Assembly (NCBI GenBank): GCA_002067315.1
Contig: MVRA01000214.1
Span: forward strand, 1-32,134
Source of the DNA: Methanocella sp. PtaU1.Bin125
Lineage (GTDB): Archaea > Halobacteriota > Methanocellia > Methanocellales > Methanocellaceae
Length of the DNA: 32,134 bases
Direction: 5' to 3'
Shown here: in pieces, positions 15,721 through 23,853 of the stretch
How positions within the stretch are numbered: position 1 is the stretch's first letter
How the letters are laid out: every line of letters begins with the position of its first letter
Program-made: the position numbers and the translations under genes
Notes under the pieces: model-generated
Told to the model about the DNA's origin: nothing
Seen by the model: the letters and a program-made list of their open reading frames with translations, nothing else
The model's database searches: none

Positions 15721-15932
15721 AAGTTTACGCAATACTTAATAAGCTATGCTAATAGCCGAAAGCACGAGCGCTATACGCGCATTTTCATGTAAAGTGTACA
15801 AACGTGATATATCGACCGCAGAGATAATAAAACTTTCGAAATCCGCGTAGGGCTATGCACTTGACCCGCATACCTGTCCGTTGAGGCGTGGAATGTCCGG
15901 CCGGGCGCCATCGGACTGAACAGGGCAGCCGA

Positions 15933-16592
15933 TCATTTCCTGTTTTTCAGGATTTTTGCCACGAACGCCCGGGCGTTCTCCAGTGTCAGATCGGCATCAT
16001 CCGCGCTCATCCCGGCGCCTATGGCCACTTCCCTGGCCCGCTGCACTGTGATCAGGTCCTCCGGGGCGTGGGCATCCGTGTCGACGATCATCCTGGCACC
16101 TGCCTCACTGGCGATCCGGGCGACATGGCCGTTGGTCATGTTATGGCCTTTACGGGCCGTGATCTCAAGCAAAATGTCATTAGCCGCAGCAGCCCGGGCC
16201 TCCTCGGGCGTGATGAACCCCGGGTGCGCCAGCACGTCCACGTCTCTGCTGGCTAAGGCCGCCGCGTTAGTGCCGGGCGCGACCGGCTCGGCCGGCGTCT
16301 CGCCGTGGACGACGACAATTTCGGCGCCTAGCTGTTTGGCGATCTTCGCCAGCGGCCCGATGTGAGCGGGCGGCACGTGGGTAAGCTCGACCCCCGGGAT
16401 AACCGTGATGCCGCACGGCTGTTCCAGGTAACGGGCCTTCTTCGCGGCCGCCACCAGCTCTTCCAGGTTGGTGTAGTCGGCATGATCAGTGATCGCGATG
16501 GCCTCATAGCCGAGTACCTTCGCCCGCCGCACCTGCTCGCTGGGCAAAAGCTCGCCGTCGCTGAAAATCGTATGCGTGTGGAGGTCGATCAT
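15933..16592 (-). CDS. PHP-domain phosphatase (histidinol-phosphatase-like)
   Basis: With the ATG at 16592 the product has 219 residues; a TTG one codon earlier is possible but adds nothing. PHP motifs are intact: 'IDLHTHTIFSDGELLP' (motif I), 'AITDHADY' (motif II), 'VVVHGET' and 'VLAHPGFI' (motif III), and 'IVDTDAHAPEDL' (motif IV). The 'E-L-T-H-V-P-P' insertion is common in the archaeal group annotated as histidinol phosphate phosphatase domain proteins. It is distinct from the other PHP gene of this window in length and motif context. Substrate unknown. No strong ribosome-binding site is visible. Confidence 0.88.
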   Translation of the reverse strand: MIDLHTHTIFSDGELLPSEQVRRAKVLGYEAIAITDHADYTNLEELVAAAKKARYLEQPCGITVIPGVELTHVPPAHIGPLAKIAKQLGAEIVVVHGETPAEPVAPGTNAAALASRDVDVLAHPGFITPEEARAAAANDILLEITARKGHNMTNGHVARIASEAGARMIVDTDAHAPEDLITVQRAREVAIGAGMSADDADLTLENARAFVAKILKNRK

Positions 16593-16737
16593 CAATCAGA
16601 GTAAGCTACTGTGGTATTAAACATTTTCGAGCACTGGACACGATAGTCACAAAGGTCACCGGGCCGATCATGTCGGGCTATATAATGAAAACAATTGGTT
16701 TTATTGCCAATGCGTTTTAATTACATGTCATTACAGT

Positions 16738-16863
16738 ACATTTAAATTAAAAAGAGAAACTAACGGTTGCACTACAATGGCAGGGCATATTCATTCGCCG
16801 ACCGCTAAAACAGGCAATTCTAGAGGCCCAAATAGATAAAAAACCCCTATTTGCCGTTTTTTT
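16738..16863 (+). ncRNA. Candidate small transcript or 20-codon leaderless ORF
   Basis: The intergenic space between the PHP gene and SRP19 (both minus) holds a plus-strand arrangement of three signals. First, a TATA-like 'tttaaatta' at 16741-16749. Second, about 30 nt later, an ATG (16777) opening a 20-codon frame that ends TAA at 16839. Third, a hairpin 'caaatag'/'ctattTG' (16829-16835 with 16847-16853) followed by seven T at 16857-16863. This could be a small RNA of about 90 nt, a mini-protein (starts MAGHIHSPTA) or simply the reverse side of the SRP19 terminator. The evidence is pattern-based only. Confidence 0.3.
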
Positions 16864-16892
16864 GATAATGTTTTACGACACTGTTTTGCGCG

Positions 16893-17201
16893 CTATTGCC
16901 TGCCGCCCCGTATCCGGATGATCTCAGCGCCGATCTTCCGTATGATCTCCGACTTCGGGCCCCTGTTATCCACCACGACCATGCCGCTCCTGTCCGTCCA
17001 GGCGGCCGGATGCGCCTTATCCTTCACCAGCTCCGGGTGCAGCCCGAGCTTCTCGGCGGCCCGGTATATTTCGGAGGCCTTCGGCGCCTTCACCGAACAC
17101 TCCGCCGGCGCGAGCCGGCCCTCGTTCCGGGCTTTTCCCGCGTCGAGGTAGACAGGCCATATGACGATCTGCTTCTTTTCCTGCATCTCTTCTTTCTGCA
17201 T
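16893..17201 (-). CDS. srp19: Signal recognition particle protein SRP19
   Basis: A 102-residue basic protein that binds the tips of helices 6 and 8 of 7S RNA and allows SRP54 assembly. The family hallmark 'IVIWPVYLDAGKARNEGRLAP' lies at about 11-32, followed by 'CSVKAPKASEIYRAAEKLGL', and the C-terminus 'KIGAEIIRIRGGRQ' matches the archaeal form. Length is usual. Two ATG codons are possible (17201 and 17186); neither has a strong ribosome-binding site. The first gives a polar MQKEE start; the second would begin MQEKKQIVI. It appears to be monocistronic. Confidence 0.93.
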   Translation of the reverse strand: MQKEEMQEKKQIVIWPVYLDAGKARNEGRLAPAECSVKAPKASEIYRAAEKLGLHPELVKDKAHPAAWTDRSGMVVVDNRGPKSEIIRKIGAEIIRIRGGRQ

Positions 17202-17548
17202 CGGCTAATAGTTCGCCTCATGGACTATTTACTTTTTGTGCCGGAAACCCGCGTCCAAGCCGCCAGGCGGCCAGCAAGCGTCGTCAGGTGCAGGCGGATG
17301 ATCGGAACAATGGCCCGGCAATAACGATGAAAAACAGGCAGGTCTGTCGTCGCTCCCCCGGGCGACCGCGCCTGCGCGTGCGTGACCGCAACGCAGGTTG
17401 CTCGTGTGTACAACGCAGGTTGCTCGTGTGTACAACGCAGGTTGCTCGTGTGTACAACGCAGGTTGCTCGTGTGTACGGCGCAGGTTGCCCGTCTCTACG
17501 TCCGCCCGATGATTGCTGATTTGGTTGATTTTTTCATAGGGCGGCCTA
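17202..17548. other. Gene-free interval with a 22-bp tandem repeat
   Basis: The 347 bp between SRP19 and the response regulator gene hold no credible gene; short open frames here are created by the tandem repeat at 17390-17499. The segment 17225-17390 is GC-rich and otherwise unremarkable. Plus-strand oligo-T at 17520-17537 (tttggttgattttttcat) lies near the end of the regulator gene but on the opposite side of its transcript. Confidence 0.55.
17390..17499. repeat. Tandem repeat, five copies of a 22-bp unit
   Basis: The unit starts 'aacgcaggttg' and ends 'ctcgtgtgtac'. Copies at 17390-17411, 17412-17433, 17434-17455 and 17456-17477 are identical; the fifth (17478-17499) has four to five changes (ggcgcaggttgcccgtctctac). 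The graded decay at one edge is usual for an array expanding from the inside. The unit is not a multiple of three. Confidence 0.95.
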
Positions 17549-20014
17549 TCAGTCAGGGGTTTCGGGCCCGGCAGGGACAGGCGGCAGCAGGAGCTTTTCG
17601 AAGTCTTCCATCTCGCTCATGAGAATGTGGAGCTGGCGTTCGTCGATCGTCTGGGTGTCGATGCAGAAGATGGCCCGGCTGTTGCTCTGCATGATCCGGT
17701 CGTTCAGGTAGTGCACGAACTTCAGCAGCGTCTCATAGCTGCTTCGCATCATCAGGTACTCCATGCCGTCCAGCAGGATGAGGCCGTCCTGGGCCTCGGC
17801 CATGAACTTGTAGACGGTGGCCGCCAGGCCGGTCATGTTGTCGGGCTTGATCGCGCTCTCGCCGGCCGAGTCTCCGCTGTTCAGCCAGATAATCGGCGTC
17901 TTTTCCAGCCCGTACCGCTCACGGATCTTCTTCGGGTGCTGCCTGGTGACGCATAAGCCCTGGATGTTGTGCATCACCTGGTCGGCGAAGATCTCCATAT
18001 AGTCCTGCCGCTTGCGCTTGTCGAACAGGTAGATCAGCCCGGGCTCGAAGTGGTATTCGGACTTGGTCTCGAGGGGGTTGCTTTCGGTGACCGGCACCAC
18101 GCGCAGGCCGCTGATCTCCGACAGGTCCTTCAGCGTGATGATGTAGCCGCCGCGGGCGCCATCCCGGTAGAGCTTCGACGTCGAGATGTTCAGCGTGACG
18201 AGCGAGCCGTCCTTGCATTTGAACTCCCGTACATAGCTCTTGCTATCGTCCGGCGCCAGGGTGCTCCCGGCGGGCAGCAGCGTGTTGATGGGCTTGCCCG
18301 CAACTTCCTCCGCAGTGTAGGCCAGCAGCCGCGAGGCGCTACGGTTAAAGGACACGATACGGCCTTCGGGGTCGGTGGTCAGCATCGCGTCCGGCGACTC
18401 GTTGATGATGCTCGCCAGGTAGTTGCTCGTGTCCTGAATCTTCTTGAACAGGCGGTGGTTCTCGATGGCGATGCCGAGCTGGGAGCCGATGCTCAGCAGC
18501 TCGCGCGATTCGTCGCGCTCGAAGCCGCCGCTCGACGTAAGGGCGATGACGCCGATGACCCGGTCCTTCACGTTGACGGGGACCGTCATGATCGTGCCCG
18601 TGCCGGGGCTGTCATGCAGGAACCGGGAGGCCTCGTTGAAGTAGACCTTGCCGGGGTCCAGGGCCGTGATCCCGGGCACAGACTGCCGGTAGCGGACGTT
18701 CTTGCCCTTCTCGAACCGGGTCACCGCGGCCCGGAGACGCATCTCCGCCGCGTCGTCCGCATCGAAGAGGTAAACGGCGCCGGAGTCAATCTCAAGCAGC
18801 TCGAGGATGTTCCGTACTACGTGGTCCAGCATGTCCCGCGTATTGTCGGAACGGTTGATCGTAGAGGTGATAGTACCGATAATCTCGAGGTGACGGTTGT
18901 TTGCCTTTAGCGCCAGCTCCGCCGATTTACGTTCCGTGATGTCCCGGGCGAAGGCGCACTGGAACTCCTTATTGTTAAAGGTGATGTAGTTCACGACGAT
19001 CTCGACAGGATACCTCTTCCCGGACCTGGTCCGGTGGACCGACTCGAAGGCCGTGTTGCCGCGGTCGCGATTCGCCCCCCATCTGGCCGGCCAGGACTGC
19101 GGTGTCTCCAGCGGATTAATGTCATAGATTTTAAGCCGCAGCAGTTCTTCCCTCGTGTATTCCAGCGCCCTGCAGGCAGCCTCGTTTACATAGCTAAAGC
19201 GGCCATCGCGGTCGATCCAGTACACTTCGTCAGCCGCCTTGTCCACCGAGAACTGGGTGAACCGCAGCGCCTCCTCGGTCCGGCGGCGCTCGGTGATGTC
19301 CCTGAACACGATCACGGACCCTGCCACGTTGTTCTTGTCGTCCCGGATGGGTGCCGCGCTGCACTCGATCACGAGCCGGACACCGTTCCTGGCCACCAGC
19401 GTGGCCTGGCTTTGCTGCCCGGGGAGGCCGGGCAGCGGGTTGCCGGTCCTCTCGTCCACGATCTTGAAGACGCCCGCGATGTCCCTCCCGAGGGACTCCT
19501 GTTCTTTCCACCCCGTGAGCGCTTCCGCGACCGGGTTCATGAGCATGACCTTCCCCGTCGTGTCCGCCGCGATGATCGCGTCGTCGACGCTCTTCAGCGT
19601 GGTCGACAGCCAGCGTTCGCTGTCCTTGAGCTTCTTCTCCATCCCGTGCTTGTATAGCGCCATCTCTATAGCCGTAAGCAGCTCCCGTTCCTCGAACGGC
19701 TTCAGGATGTAGCCGAACGGCCCGGTGATCTTGGCGCGCTCCAGCGTCTTCGGGTCGGCGAAGGCTGTGAGGAAAATGACGGGGATGTCGTATCGCGTCT
19801 TTATCTGCTCCGCGGCCTGGATGCCGTCCATGTCGCCCTTGAGAAAAATGTCCATCAGCACCAGATCGGGGCGCAGATCGCCGACCCTCTCGATGGCCCG
19901 GTCACCGTAGGCGACTACCTCGGGCACGTCGTAGCCAAGATTCCGGAGCCTGTTCTGGATGTCCTTGGCGACAATGCTCTCGTCCTCCACGACAAGTAAC
20001 CGTGCGTTGGCCAT
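17549..20014 (-). CDS. Response regulator with PAS, GAF and DUF835 domains
   Basis: An 821-residue soluble signalling protein. Domains in order: receiver (5-120; acidic pocket D11/E12 region, phospho-acceptor D55 in 'LVLMDIFL', T83-A84 and K105 of 'ILKPF'), PAS (about 133-246), PAS-PAC (about 250-370, ending 'FARDITERK'), GAF (about 385-535), PAS (about 538-640) and a C-terminal DUF835 domain (about 665-805), with 'GLCVTRQHPKKIRERYGL' and 'DGLILLDGMEYLMMRSSYET'. DUF835 is an archaeal output domain related in fold to RecA/KaiC-like modules; its action is unknown. There is no DNA-binding or kinase domain. The gene begins 14 bp after the histidine kinase gene, so they form a cognate pair. Confidence 0.92.
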   Translation of the reverse strand: MANARLLVVEDESIVAKDIQNRLRNLGYDVPEVVAYGDRAIERVGDLRPDLVLMDIFLKGDMDGIQAAEQIKTRYDIPVIFLTAFADPKTLERAKITGPFGYILKPFEERELLTAIEMALYKHGMEKKLKDSERWLSTTLKSVDDAIIAADTTGKVMLMNPVAEALTGWKEQESLGRDIAGVFKIVDERTGNPLPGLPGQQSQATLVARNGVRLVIECSAAPIRDDKNNVAGSVIVFRDITERRRTEEALRFTQFSVDKAADEVYWIDRDGRFSYVNEAACRALEYTREELLRLKIYDINPLETPQSWPARWGANRDRGNTAFESVHRTRSGKRYPVEIVVNYITFNNKEFQCAFARDITERKSAELALKANNRHLEIIGTITSTINRSDNTRDMLDHVVRNILELLEIDSGAVYLFDADDAAEMRLRAAVTRFEKGKNVRYRQSVPGITALDPGKVYFNEASRFLHDSPGTGTIMTVPVNVKDRVIGVIALTSSGGFERDESRELLSIGSQLGIAIENHRLFKKIQDTSNYLASIINESPDAMLTTDPEGRIVSFNRSASRLLAYTAEEVAGKPINTLLPAGSTLAPDDSKSYVREFKCKDGSLVTLNISTSKLYRDGARGGYIITLKDLSEISGLRVVPVTESNPLETKSEYHFEPGLIYLFDKRKRQDYMEIFADQVMHNIQGLCVTRQHPKKIRERYGLEKTPIIWLNSGDSAGESAIKPDNMTGLAATVYKFMAEAQDGLILLDGMEYLMMRSSYETLLKFVHYLNDRIMQSNSRAIFCIDTQTIDERQLHILMSEMEDFEKLLLPPVPAGPETPD

Positions 20015-20028
20015 AGGTGCTCACTCTT

Positions 20029-22368
20029 TCATTTCTTGTCCGTAAACTTGATCGTGAACCAGGTCCCGGCTGTCCGGCTCATGCTGATGCTGCCTTCCAG
20101 CTGCTCGTTCAGCGTGTCCACGAGCTGAAGGCCGAGCGATCCGGTCTTCCGGTAGTCCAGGTCCAGGGGCATCCCCACCCCGTCGTCCCCGACCACCAGC
20201 GTATACTGCCTGCCATCCCTGCGCATCGATACTGTGATGGTACCGGGCCGGCCGCCCGGGAACGCGTACTTGAGCGCGTTGGAGACCAGCTCATTGATGA
20301 TCAGGCCGCAGGGGATGGCCAGGTCGATGCCAAGGAGAATGTTGCCGACACCATTTGTGTCGACGACATCTATGTTAAGCTTTATGGTATGATCGCACGA
20401 GCTGTAAGACCGCATCAGGTAGGCGGTCAGGCTTTGCACGTACTCGCCGAAGTCGATGCGGGACAGGTCGCTGGACTGGTAGAGCTTTTCGTGGATCAGC
20501 GCCATGGACCTGATCCGGTCCTGGCTTTCCCGGAATATCCCGCTCATCCCCGGGTCGAAGTTCATCGACTGAAGGCTCAGCATGCTGGAGACGACCTGCA
20601 GGTTGTTCTTGACCCGGTGGTGGATCTCCTTCAGGAGCATCTCCTTCTCGTGCAGCGACGCGCGGAGCTTCTCGTCGGCCATCCGGCGCGCGGTGACGTC
20701 AAAGGCGGTCACCAGTACGGCGTTGTCTTCCCGGAACTGCAGCAGGCCGGCCGCCGCGTCCAGCCAGCGTTCCTCGCCCGACCGGGTTTTCACCTTCATC
20801 TCGTAGCGCACGGTCTCGCCGGCAGACATCCGGCCCATCATGTCTTTCAGGGCCTCGGAGTTGTGGTAATCCGGGGCAATCATGGCGTACGATTTCGTCG
20901 GGCCCATGGCCATGAGCTCTTCCCGGGAATATCCGGTGGCCTTTTCCGCTGCCGGGTTGGCGTATACCATGCCTTCCCGGTTCATAATCACGATGATCGA
21001 CGGCGTCGTCTCCGCCAGCACGCGGAACTTGGCCTCGCTCTCGCGCAGCGCCGTCAGGTCCCGCTTGCGCTGGATCAGGCGCCACATGCCCTGCATGAGC
21101 AGGGTGAGCTGGCGTACGTCTGACTCGTCGTATTCCTCTTCCTTGTTGCCGACGCCGGCGACGGCCACGATGCGGCTGCCGTCGAATACCGGTACGTTCA
21201 TGTGCCGGCGGATGGGCACGTGCCCCGGCGGGCACCCCCGCTTCCAGGCCCCGGGCGTCGCGTAGTCGTTCGTAATCACCGGGCGGCGCTGCCGGACGGC
21301 TTCACCCCACAGCCCGGTGGTCACGATCGGGTACTCCTTCGTCCGGTTGAGGACAGCGCATTCGGCCATGGCTGACCTGGACCACGAGTGCATTGTCAGC
21401 ACCGTCTCGTCCTCGTTCATGAACGCCAGGTAGCCGATCCGGCTCCGGGTGAGGCGGACCCCCTCCTCGAGGGCGAAGTCCGTGATCTCCTGCAGGTCGG
21501 CCTCCGTCATCTGGTTCAGGCTGAGCAATGCCACGAGCCGCTGCTCGTCAAGCCTCAGCGTGGCCTCGGTCTTCTTACGCTCGCCGATGTCCCGGATGAC
21601 GGCCATGACCCTTCCATCGCCGTTCATATTGACCTTCTTCAGGCTGACCTCTGCCAGGGTGATGCCGCCGTCTTTGCGCCTGATCTGCCACTCGAAGAGC
21701 TGCGGGCCCTCCTCCATGGCTTTTCGGATATGTTCCCGGACCTCCTCCTCTGTGTAGTCGGGTTCTCCGGTGCCGAGCCGGGAGAGCGAAAGGGCCCGGG
21801 ACTCGTCCCGGTTATAGCCGGAGAGCCTCGTCCAGGCCTCGTTAGAGTCAAGCACCTGTCCTGTGGACGCGTCCTGCACGACCATGCCGTCGCCGGTCGT
21901 ATCGAAGATGGCCCGGTAGCCGTCTAGCGATTCCGAGAGCTGGCGGTTGAGCTGTTCCTGATACTCCGACAGGACGCCGACGATGACGGTGACCACGATG
22001 AGCATGAAGCTGTCCAGGAAAAGCACCGGGGTAACCTCCCCCGAGAGCAGCAAGTTAAGCAGGATATCGATGATGCTTAGCAGCACGGCGATATACAGCG
22101 ACCTGCGGCCATACCAGAGGCCGGCGATGATCGCCGGGACATAGAAAACGTGCACGTGCTCGAAGAAGATCGGGCCGAAGAGATTATAGGCCGCTGCGAT
22201 GATGATGGAGGCCGCTATCAGCAGTAACAGGACGGGCGCTTTATACCTTTCAAATTTAGCGAAATCGACGTTTTCCGGCATCCCAACCTTCCGTACGTTT
22301 TTCAAGCGGGAGTGAAGCGATCGGTGGCGAGCGGAGATTCTCGCCAGAATAGACTTAAGACCTGACAT
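20029..22368 (-). CDS. Membrane histidine kinase with PAS, GAF and HisKA_2 domains
   Basis: The 779-residue protein has four or five membrane spans between about 46 and 140 (APVLLLLIAASIIIAAAYNL through LFLDSFMLIVVTVIVGVL), then PAS (about 150-265), a GAF-like domain (about 280-430), PAS (about 440-560), a HisKA_2 phospho-acceptor 'EIHHRVKNNLQ' (His pair at about 583-584) and an HATPase domain with N-box 'NELVSNALKYAF' (about 692) and G-box 'GDDGVGMP'. It senses an unknown signal through the membrane/PAS/GAF part and phosphorylates the neighbouring regulator. The first ATG (22368) has only GAGGT at 13 nt; the ATG at 22281 (MPENVDFAKF) has a better GGAAGGT site 4 nt upstream and could be the true start. 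Confidence 0.92.
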   Translation of the reverse strand: MSGLKSILARISARHRSLHSRLKNVRKVGMPENVDFAKFERYKAPVLLLLIAASIIIAAAYNLFGPIFFEHVHVFYVPAIIAGLWYGRRSLYIAVLLSIIDILLNLLLSGEVTPVLFLDSFMLIVVTVIVGVLSEYQEQLNRQLSESLDGYRAIFDTTGDGMVVQDASTGQVLDSNEAWTRLSGYNRDESRALSLSRLGTGEPDYTEEEVREHIRKAMEEGPQLFEWQIRRKDGGITLAEVSLKKVNMNGDGRVMAVIRDIGERKKTEATLRLDEQRLVALLSLNQMTEADLQEITDFALEEGVRLTRSRIGYLAFMNEDETVLTMHSWSRSAMAECAVLNRTKEYPIVTTGLWGEAVRQRRPVITNDYATPGAWKRGCPPGHVPIRRHMNVPVFDGSRIVAVAGVGNKEEEYDESDVRQLTLLMQGMWRLIQRKRDLTALRESEAKFRVLAETTPSIIVIMNREGMVYANPAAEKATGYSREELMAMGPTKSYAMIAPDYHNSEALKDMMGRMSAGETVRYEMKVKTRSGEERWLDAAAGLLQFREDNAVLVTAFDVTARRMADEKLRASLHEKEMLLKEIHHRVKNNLQVVSSMLSLQSMNFDPGMSGIFRESQDRIRSMALIHEKLYQSSDLSRIDFGEYVQSLTAYLMRSYSSCDHTIKLNIDVVDTNGVGNILLGIDLAIPCGLIINELVSNALKYAFPGGRPGTITVSMRRDGRQYTLVVGDDGVGMPLDLDYRKTGSLGLQLVDTLNEQLEGSISMSRTAGTWFTIKFTDKK

Positions 22369-22536
22369 CTAATAAATAAAACCTCAAAAAATTGTAATTA
22401 TAGAAATGTAAGCGAGCAGTGTCGCTCTTTCCGCCGCCAGCGTGTCAGCGAGATGCCGTCTGGCGATCAACGCGGCCTATGCAGGCGGGCCCTGGCTGCC
22501 TGCCCCATCACATGTCCGGAAGATGGGTTGCGGCGA

Positions 22537-22547
22537 CAAATATTTTA
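22537..22547 (+). promoter_or_regulatory. Putative TATA box of hypB
   Basis: The sequence 'caaatatttta' lies about 45 nt upstream of the TTG start, which predicts a start near 22568 and leaves the AAGGTGAT site in the leader. The divergent histidine kinase gene begins at 22368, so the 219-bp space holds both promoters. Confidence 0.45.
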
Positions 22548-22587
22548 CCCATCAGGCTTTCATTTATGTGGTTCCAAGGTGATATTT

Positions 22588-23235
22588 TTGCACAAGATAG
22601 AGGTAAACGTGGGCACGAGCGTGACCGAGGCGAACCGCCGGCAGGCGGACGAAAACCGCGAGCACCTCGACGAGCACGGCATCAGGGCGATCGACATCCT
22701 GGGCGCCGTGGGCTCCGGGAAGACGATGCTCATCGAGAAGCTGACGCCGGTTCTGCGGAACCGGGGCTACAAGGTCGGCGCGATTGTGGGCGACTGCTAC
22801 GGCGACGACGACTACCAGCGGATACACGCGCTGGACATCCCGACTGAAAACCTCAACACCGGCACCGAGTGCCACCTCGACGCGCATATGGTGCATCATG
22901 CATTGCATCACCTGCCGCTGGACAAGATCGACATCCTGCTGGTCGAGAACGTCGGCAACATGGTCTGCCCCACGGACTTCCCGGTCGGCAGCCACAAGCG
23001 TGTCGTAATCGTCTCCGTCACCGAGGGCGACGACGTGGTCAACAAGCACCCGGCGATGTTCCGCGAGTGCGAGATCGGCATCATCAACAAGGTCGATCTC
23101 GCCGAGGCCGTCGGCGCGAGCGTGGCGCGCATGGAAAAGGACATGAAGAGACACAACTCGAACATCAAAATTCTCAAGACAAACCTGCGAAAAGGAACGG
23201 GCGTCGATGCGCTTGCAGACATGCTTATACAGTAG
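22588..23235 (+). CDS. hypB: Hydrogenase maturation GTPase HypB (nickel insertion)
   Basis: I choose the TTG at 22588, giving 215 residues, because AAGGTGAT lies 6-13 nt upstream and the protein then begins 'LHKIEVNVGTSVTEAN' as HypB usually does. An upstream open extension to 22453 looks spurious. The P-loop 'GAVGSGKTMLIEKL', 'IVGDCYGDDD' (switch), the metal/dimer site 'GTECHLDAHMVHHAL' and 'ENVGNMVCPTDF', and the G4-like 'IINKVDLAEAVG' are all intact. HypB with HypA delivers nickel to [NiFe]-hydrogenases. No hypA or other hyp gene is in the window. No His-rich nickel-storage N-terminus is present. Confidence 0.95.
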   Translation: MHKIEVNVGTSVTEANRRQADENREHLDEHGIRAIDILGAVGSGKTMLIEKLTPVLRNRGYKVGAIVGDCYGDDDYQRIHALDIPTENLNTGTECHLDAHMVHHALHHLPLDKIDILLVENVGNMVCPTDFPVGSHKRVVIVSVTEGDDVVNKHPAMFRECEIGIINKVDLAEAVGASVARMEKDMKRHNSNIKILKTNLRKGTGVDALADMLIQ

Positions 23236-23260
23236 AAAGTTTAAGTACGAGAAGCTGTAA

Positions 23261-23289
23261 TTATATTTAAAAGCTTTAAGTGAGGTGAG
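23261..23289 (+). promoter_or_regulatory. Promoter and ribosome-binding site of the H1-like gene
   Basis: A TATA-like 'ttatattta' at 23261-23269 and a GAGGTGAG site at 23282-23289 precede the ATG at 23294. The presence of its own TATA box suggests transcription independent of hypB, which ends 58 bp upstream. The spacing between TATA and the ATG is short, so the leader would be very small. Confidence 0.45.
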
Positions 23290-23293
23290 ATGG

Positions 23294-23587
23294 ATGGCAG
23301 GTTGTGGATGTGGCTGCGGTGGTGCGGCGACGAAGCCCAAGAAGGCGGCGGCGAAGCCCGTAGCAAAAGCAGCGGCAAAGCCCGCAGTAAAAGCAGCGGC
23401 AAAGCCCGCGGTGAAGGCGGCGGCGAAGGCTCCGGCAAAGAAGACGGTAGCCAAGCCCGCAGTGAAGAAGGCCCCCGCGAAGAAGACGGTAGCCAAGCCC
23501 GCGGTGAAGGCGGCGGCGAAGGCTCCGGCCAAGAAGACCGTGGCCAAGAAGGCTCCGGCGAAGAAGGCGGCGCCCAAGAAGAAATAA
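23294..23587 (+). CDS. Histone-H1-like Ala/Lys/Pro-rich basic protein with a CxCxC head
   Basis: The 97-residue protein starts MAGCGCGCGGAATKPKK, with cysteines 4, 6 and 8 separated by single glycines. Everything after residue 13 is made of Lys, Ala, Pro, Val and Thr in repeated words such as 'KPAVKAAAK' and 'APAKKTVAK', ending KKAAPKKK. The tail resembles the C-terminal domain of eukaryotic linker histones and bacterial HC1/AlgP-type proteins and would be unfolded and DNA- or RNA-binding. The head could hold a metal or form disulfides. The ATG at 23294 is preferred over the GTG at 23285 because GAGGTGAG precedes it. Codon repeats within the gene show growth by duplication. Function unknown; I infer a nucleoid- or nucleic-acid-binding role. 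Confidence 0.75.
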   Translation: MAGCGCGCGGAATKPKKAAAKPVAKAAAKPAVKAAAKPAVKAAAKAPAKKTVAKPAVKKAPAKKTVAKPAVKAAAKAPAKKTVAKKAPAKKAAPKKK

Positions 23588-23704
23588 TTTCTTCTCATTA
23601 ACTTACAATTCGGCCGACAGGCCATTATTTTCTCTTTTATTAATCTTCGAGGTTTCAGAGGTTTGTACAATCCTGCAGACACCGTGCCATCTTCCCGTGG
23701 AAAT

Positions 23705-23816
23705 CATGGGGGGCAGAGAAACACAGAGGTACACATAGGTTTGTTTAGGAAAAGGCTGCATGAGCCATCTCCTGAAAAGTCCTCTGTATACCTCTATGTA
23801 ACTTTGTGCCCTCTGG
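23705..23816. repeat. Imperfect inverted repeat built of cacagagg-type words
   Basis: Arms of about 50 bp, 23705-23754 and 23767-23816, are reverse complements with several mismatches and a 2-nt indel; the loop is about 12 nt. Recognisable matches are 'cagaggtacacatagg' against 'cctctgtatacctct' and 'gggcag' against 'tgccctc'. It follows the H1-like gene and may end its transcript. Confidence 0.8.
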
Positions 23817-23853
23817 TATCGTGTCAAGGACCAACTATTGCACGTCTCCTGGA

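Noticed and set aside
16868-16890. Shared 'gttttacgaca' words at 16869 and at 5135-5157
   Set aside because: Only about 11 bases are shared and there is no further similarity around them.
17390-17499. CRISPR-like array
   Set aside because: The units are directly adjacent with no unique spacers, as are those at 3961-4052. These are tandem repeats, not CRISPR.
22453-22587. Upstream extension of HypB to 22453
   Set aside because: The TTG at 22588 has a proper ribosome-binding site and the usual HypB N-terminus; the extension covers the promoter.
22564-23682. A 372-codon frame opposite hypB and the H1-like gene
   Set aside because: It is the complement of hypB and of the Lys/Ala repeats; its Ala/Gly/Phe-rich N-terminal half is an artefact of the repetitive codons.
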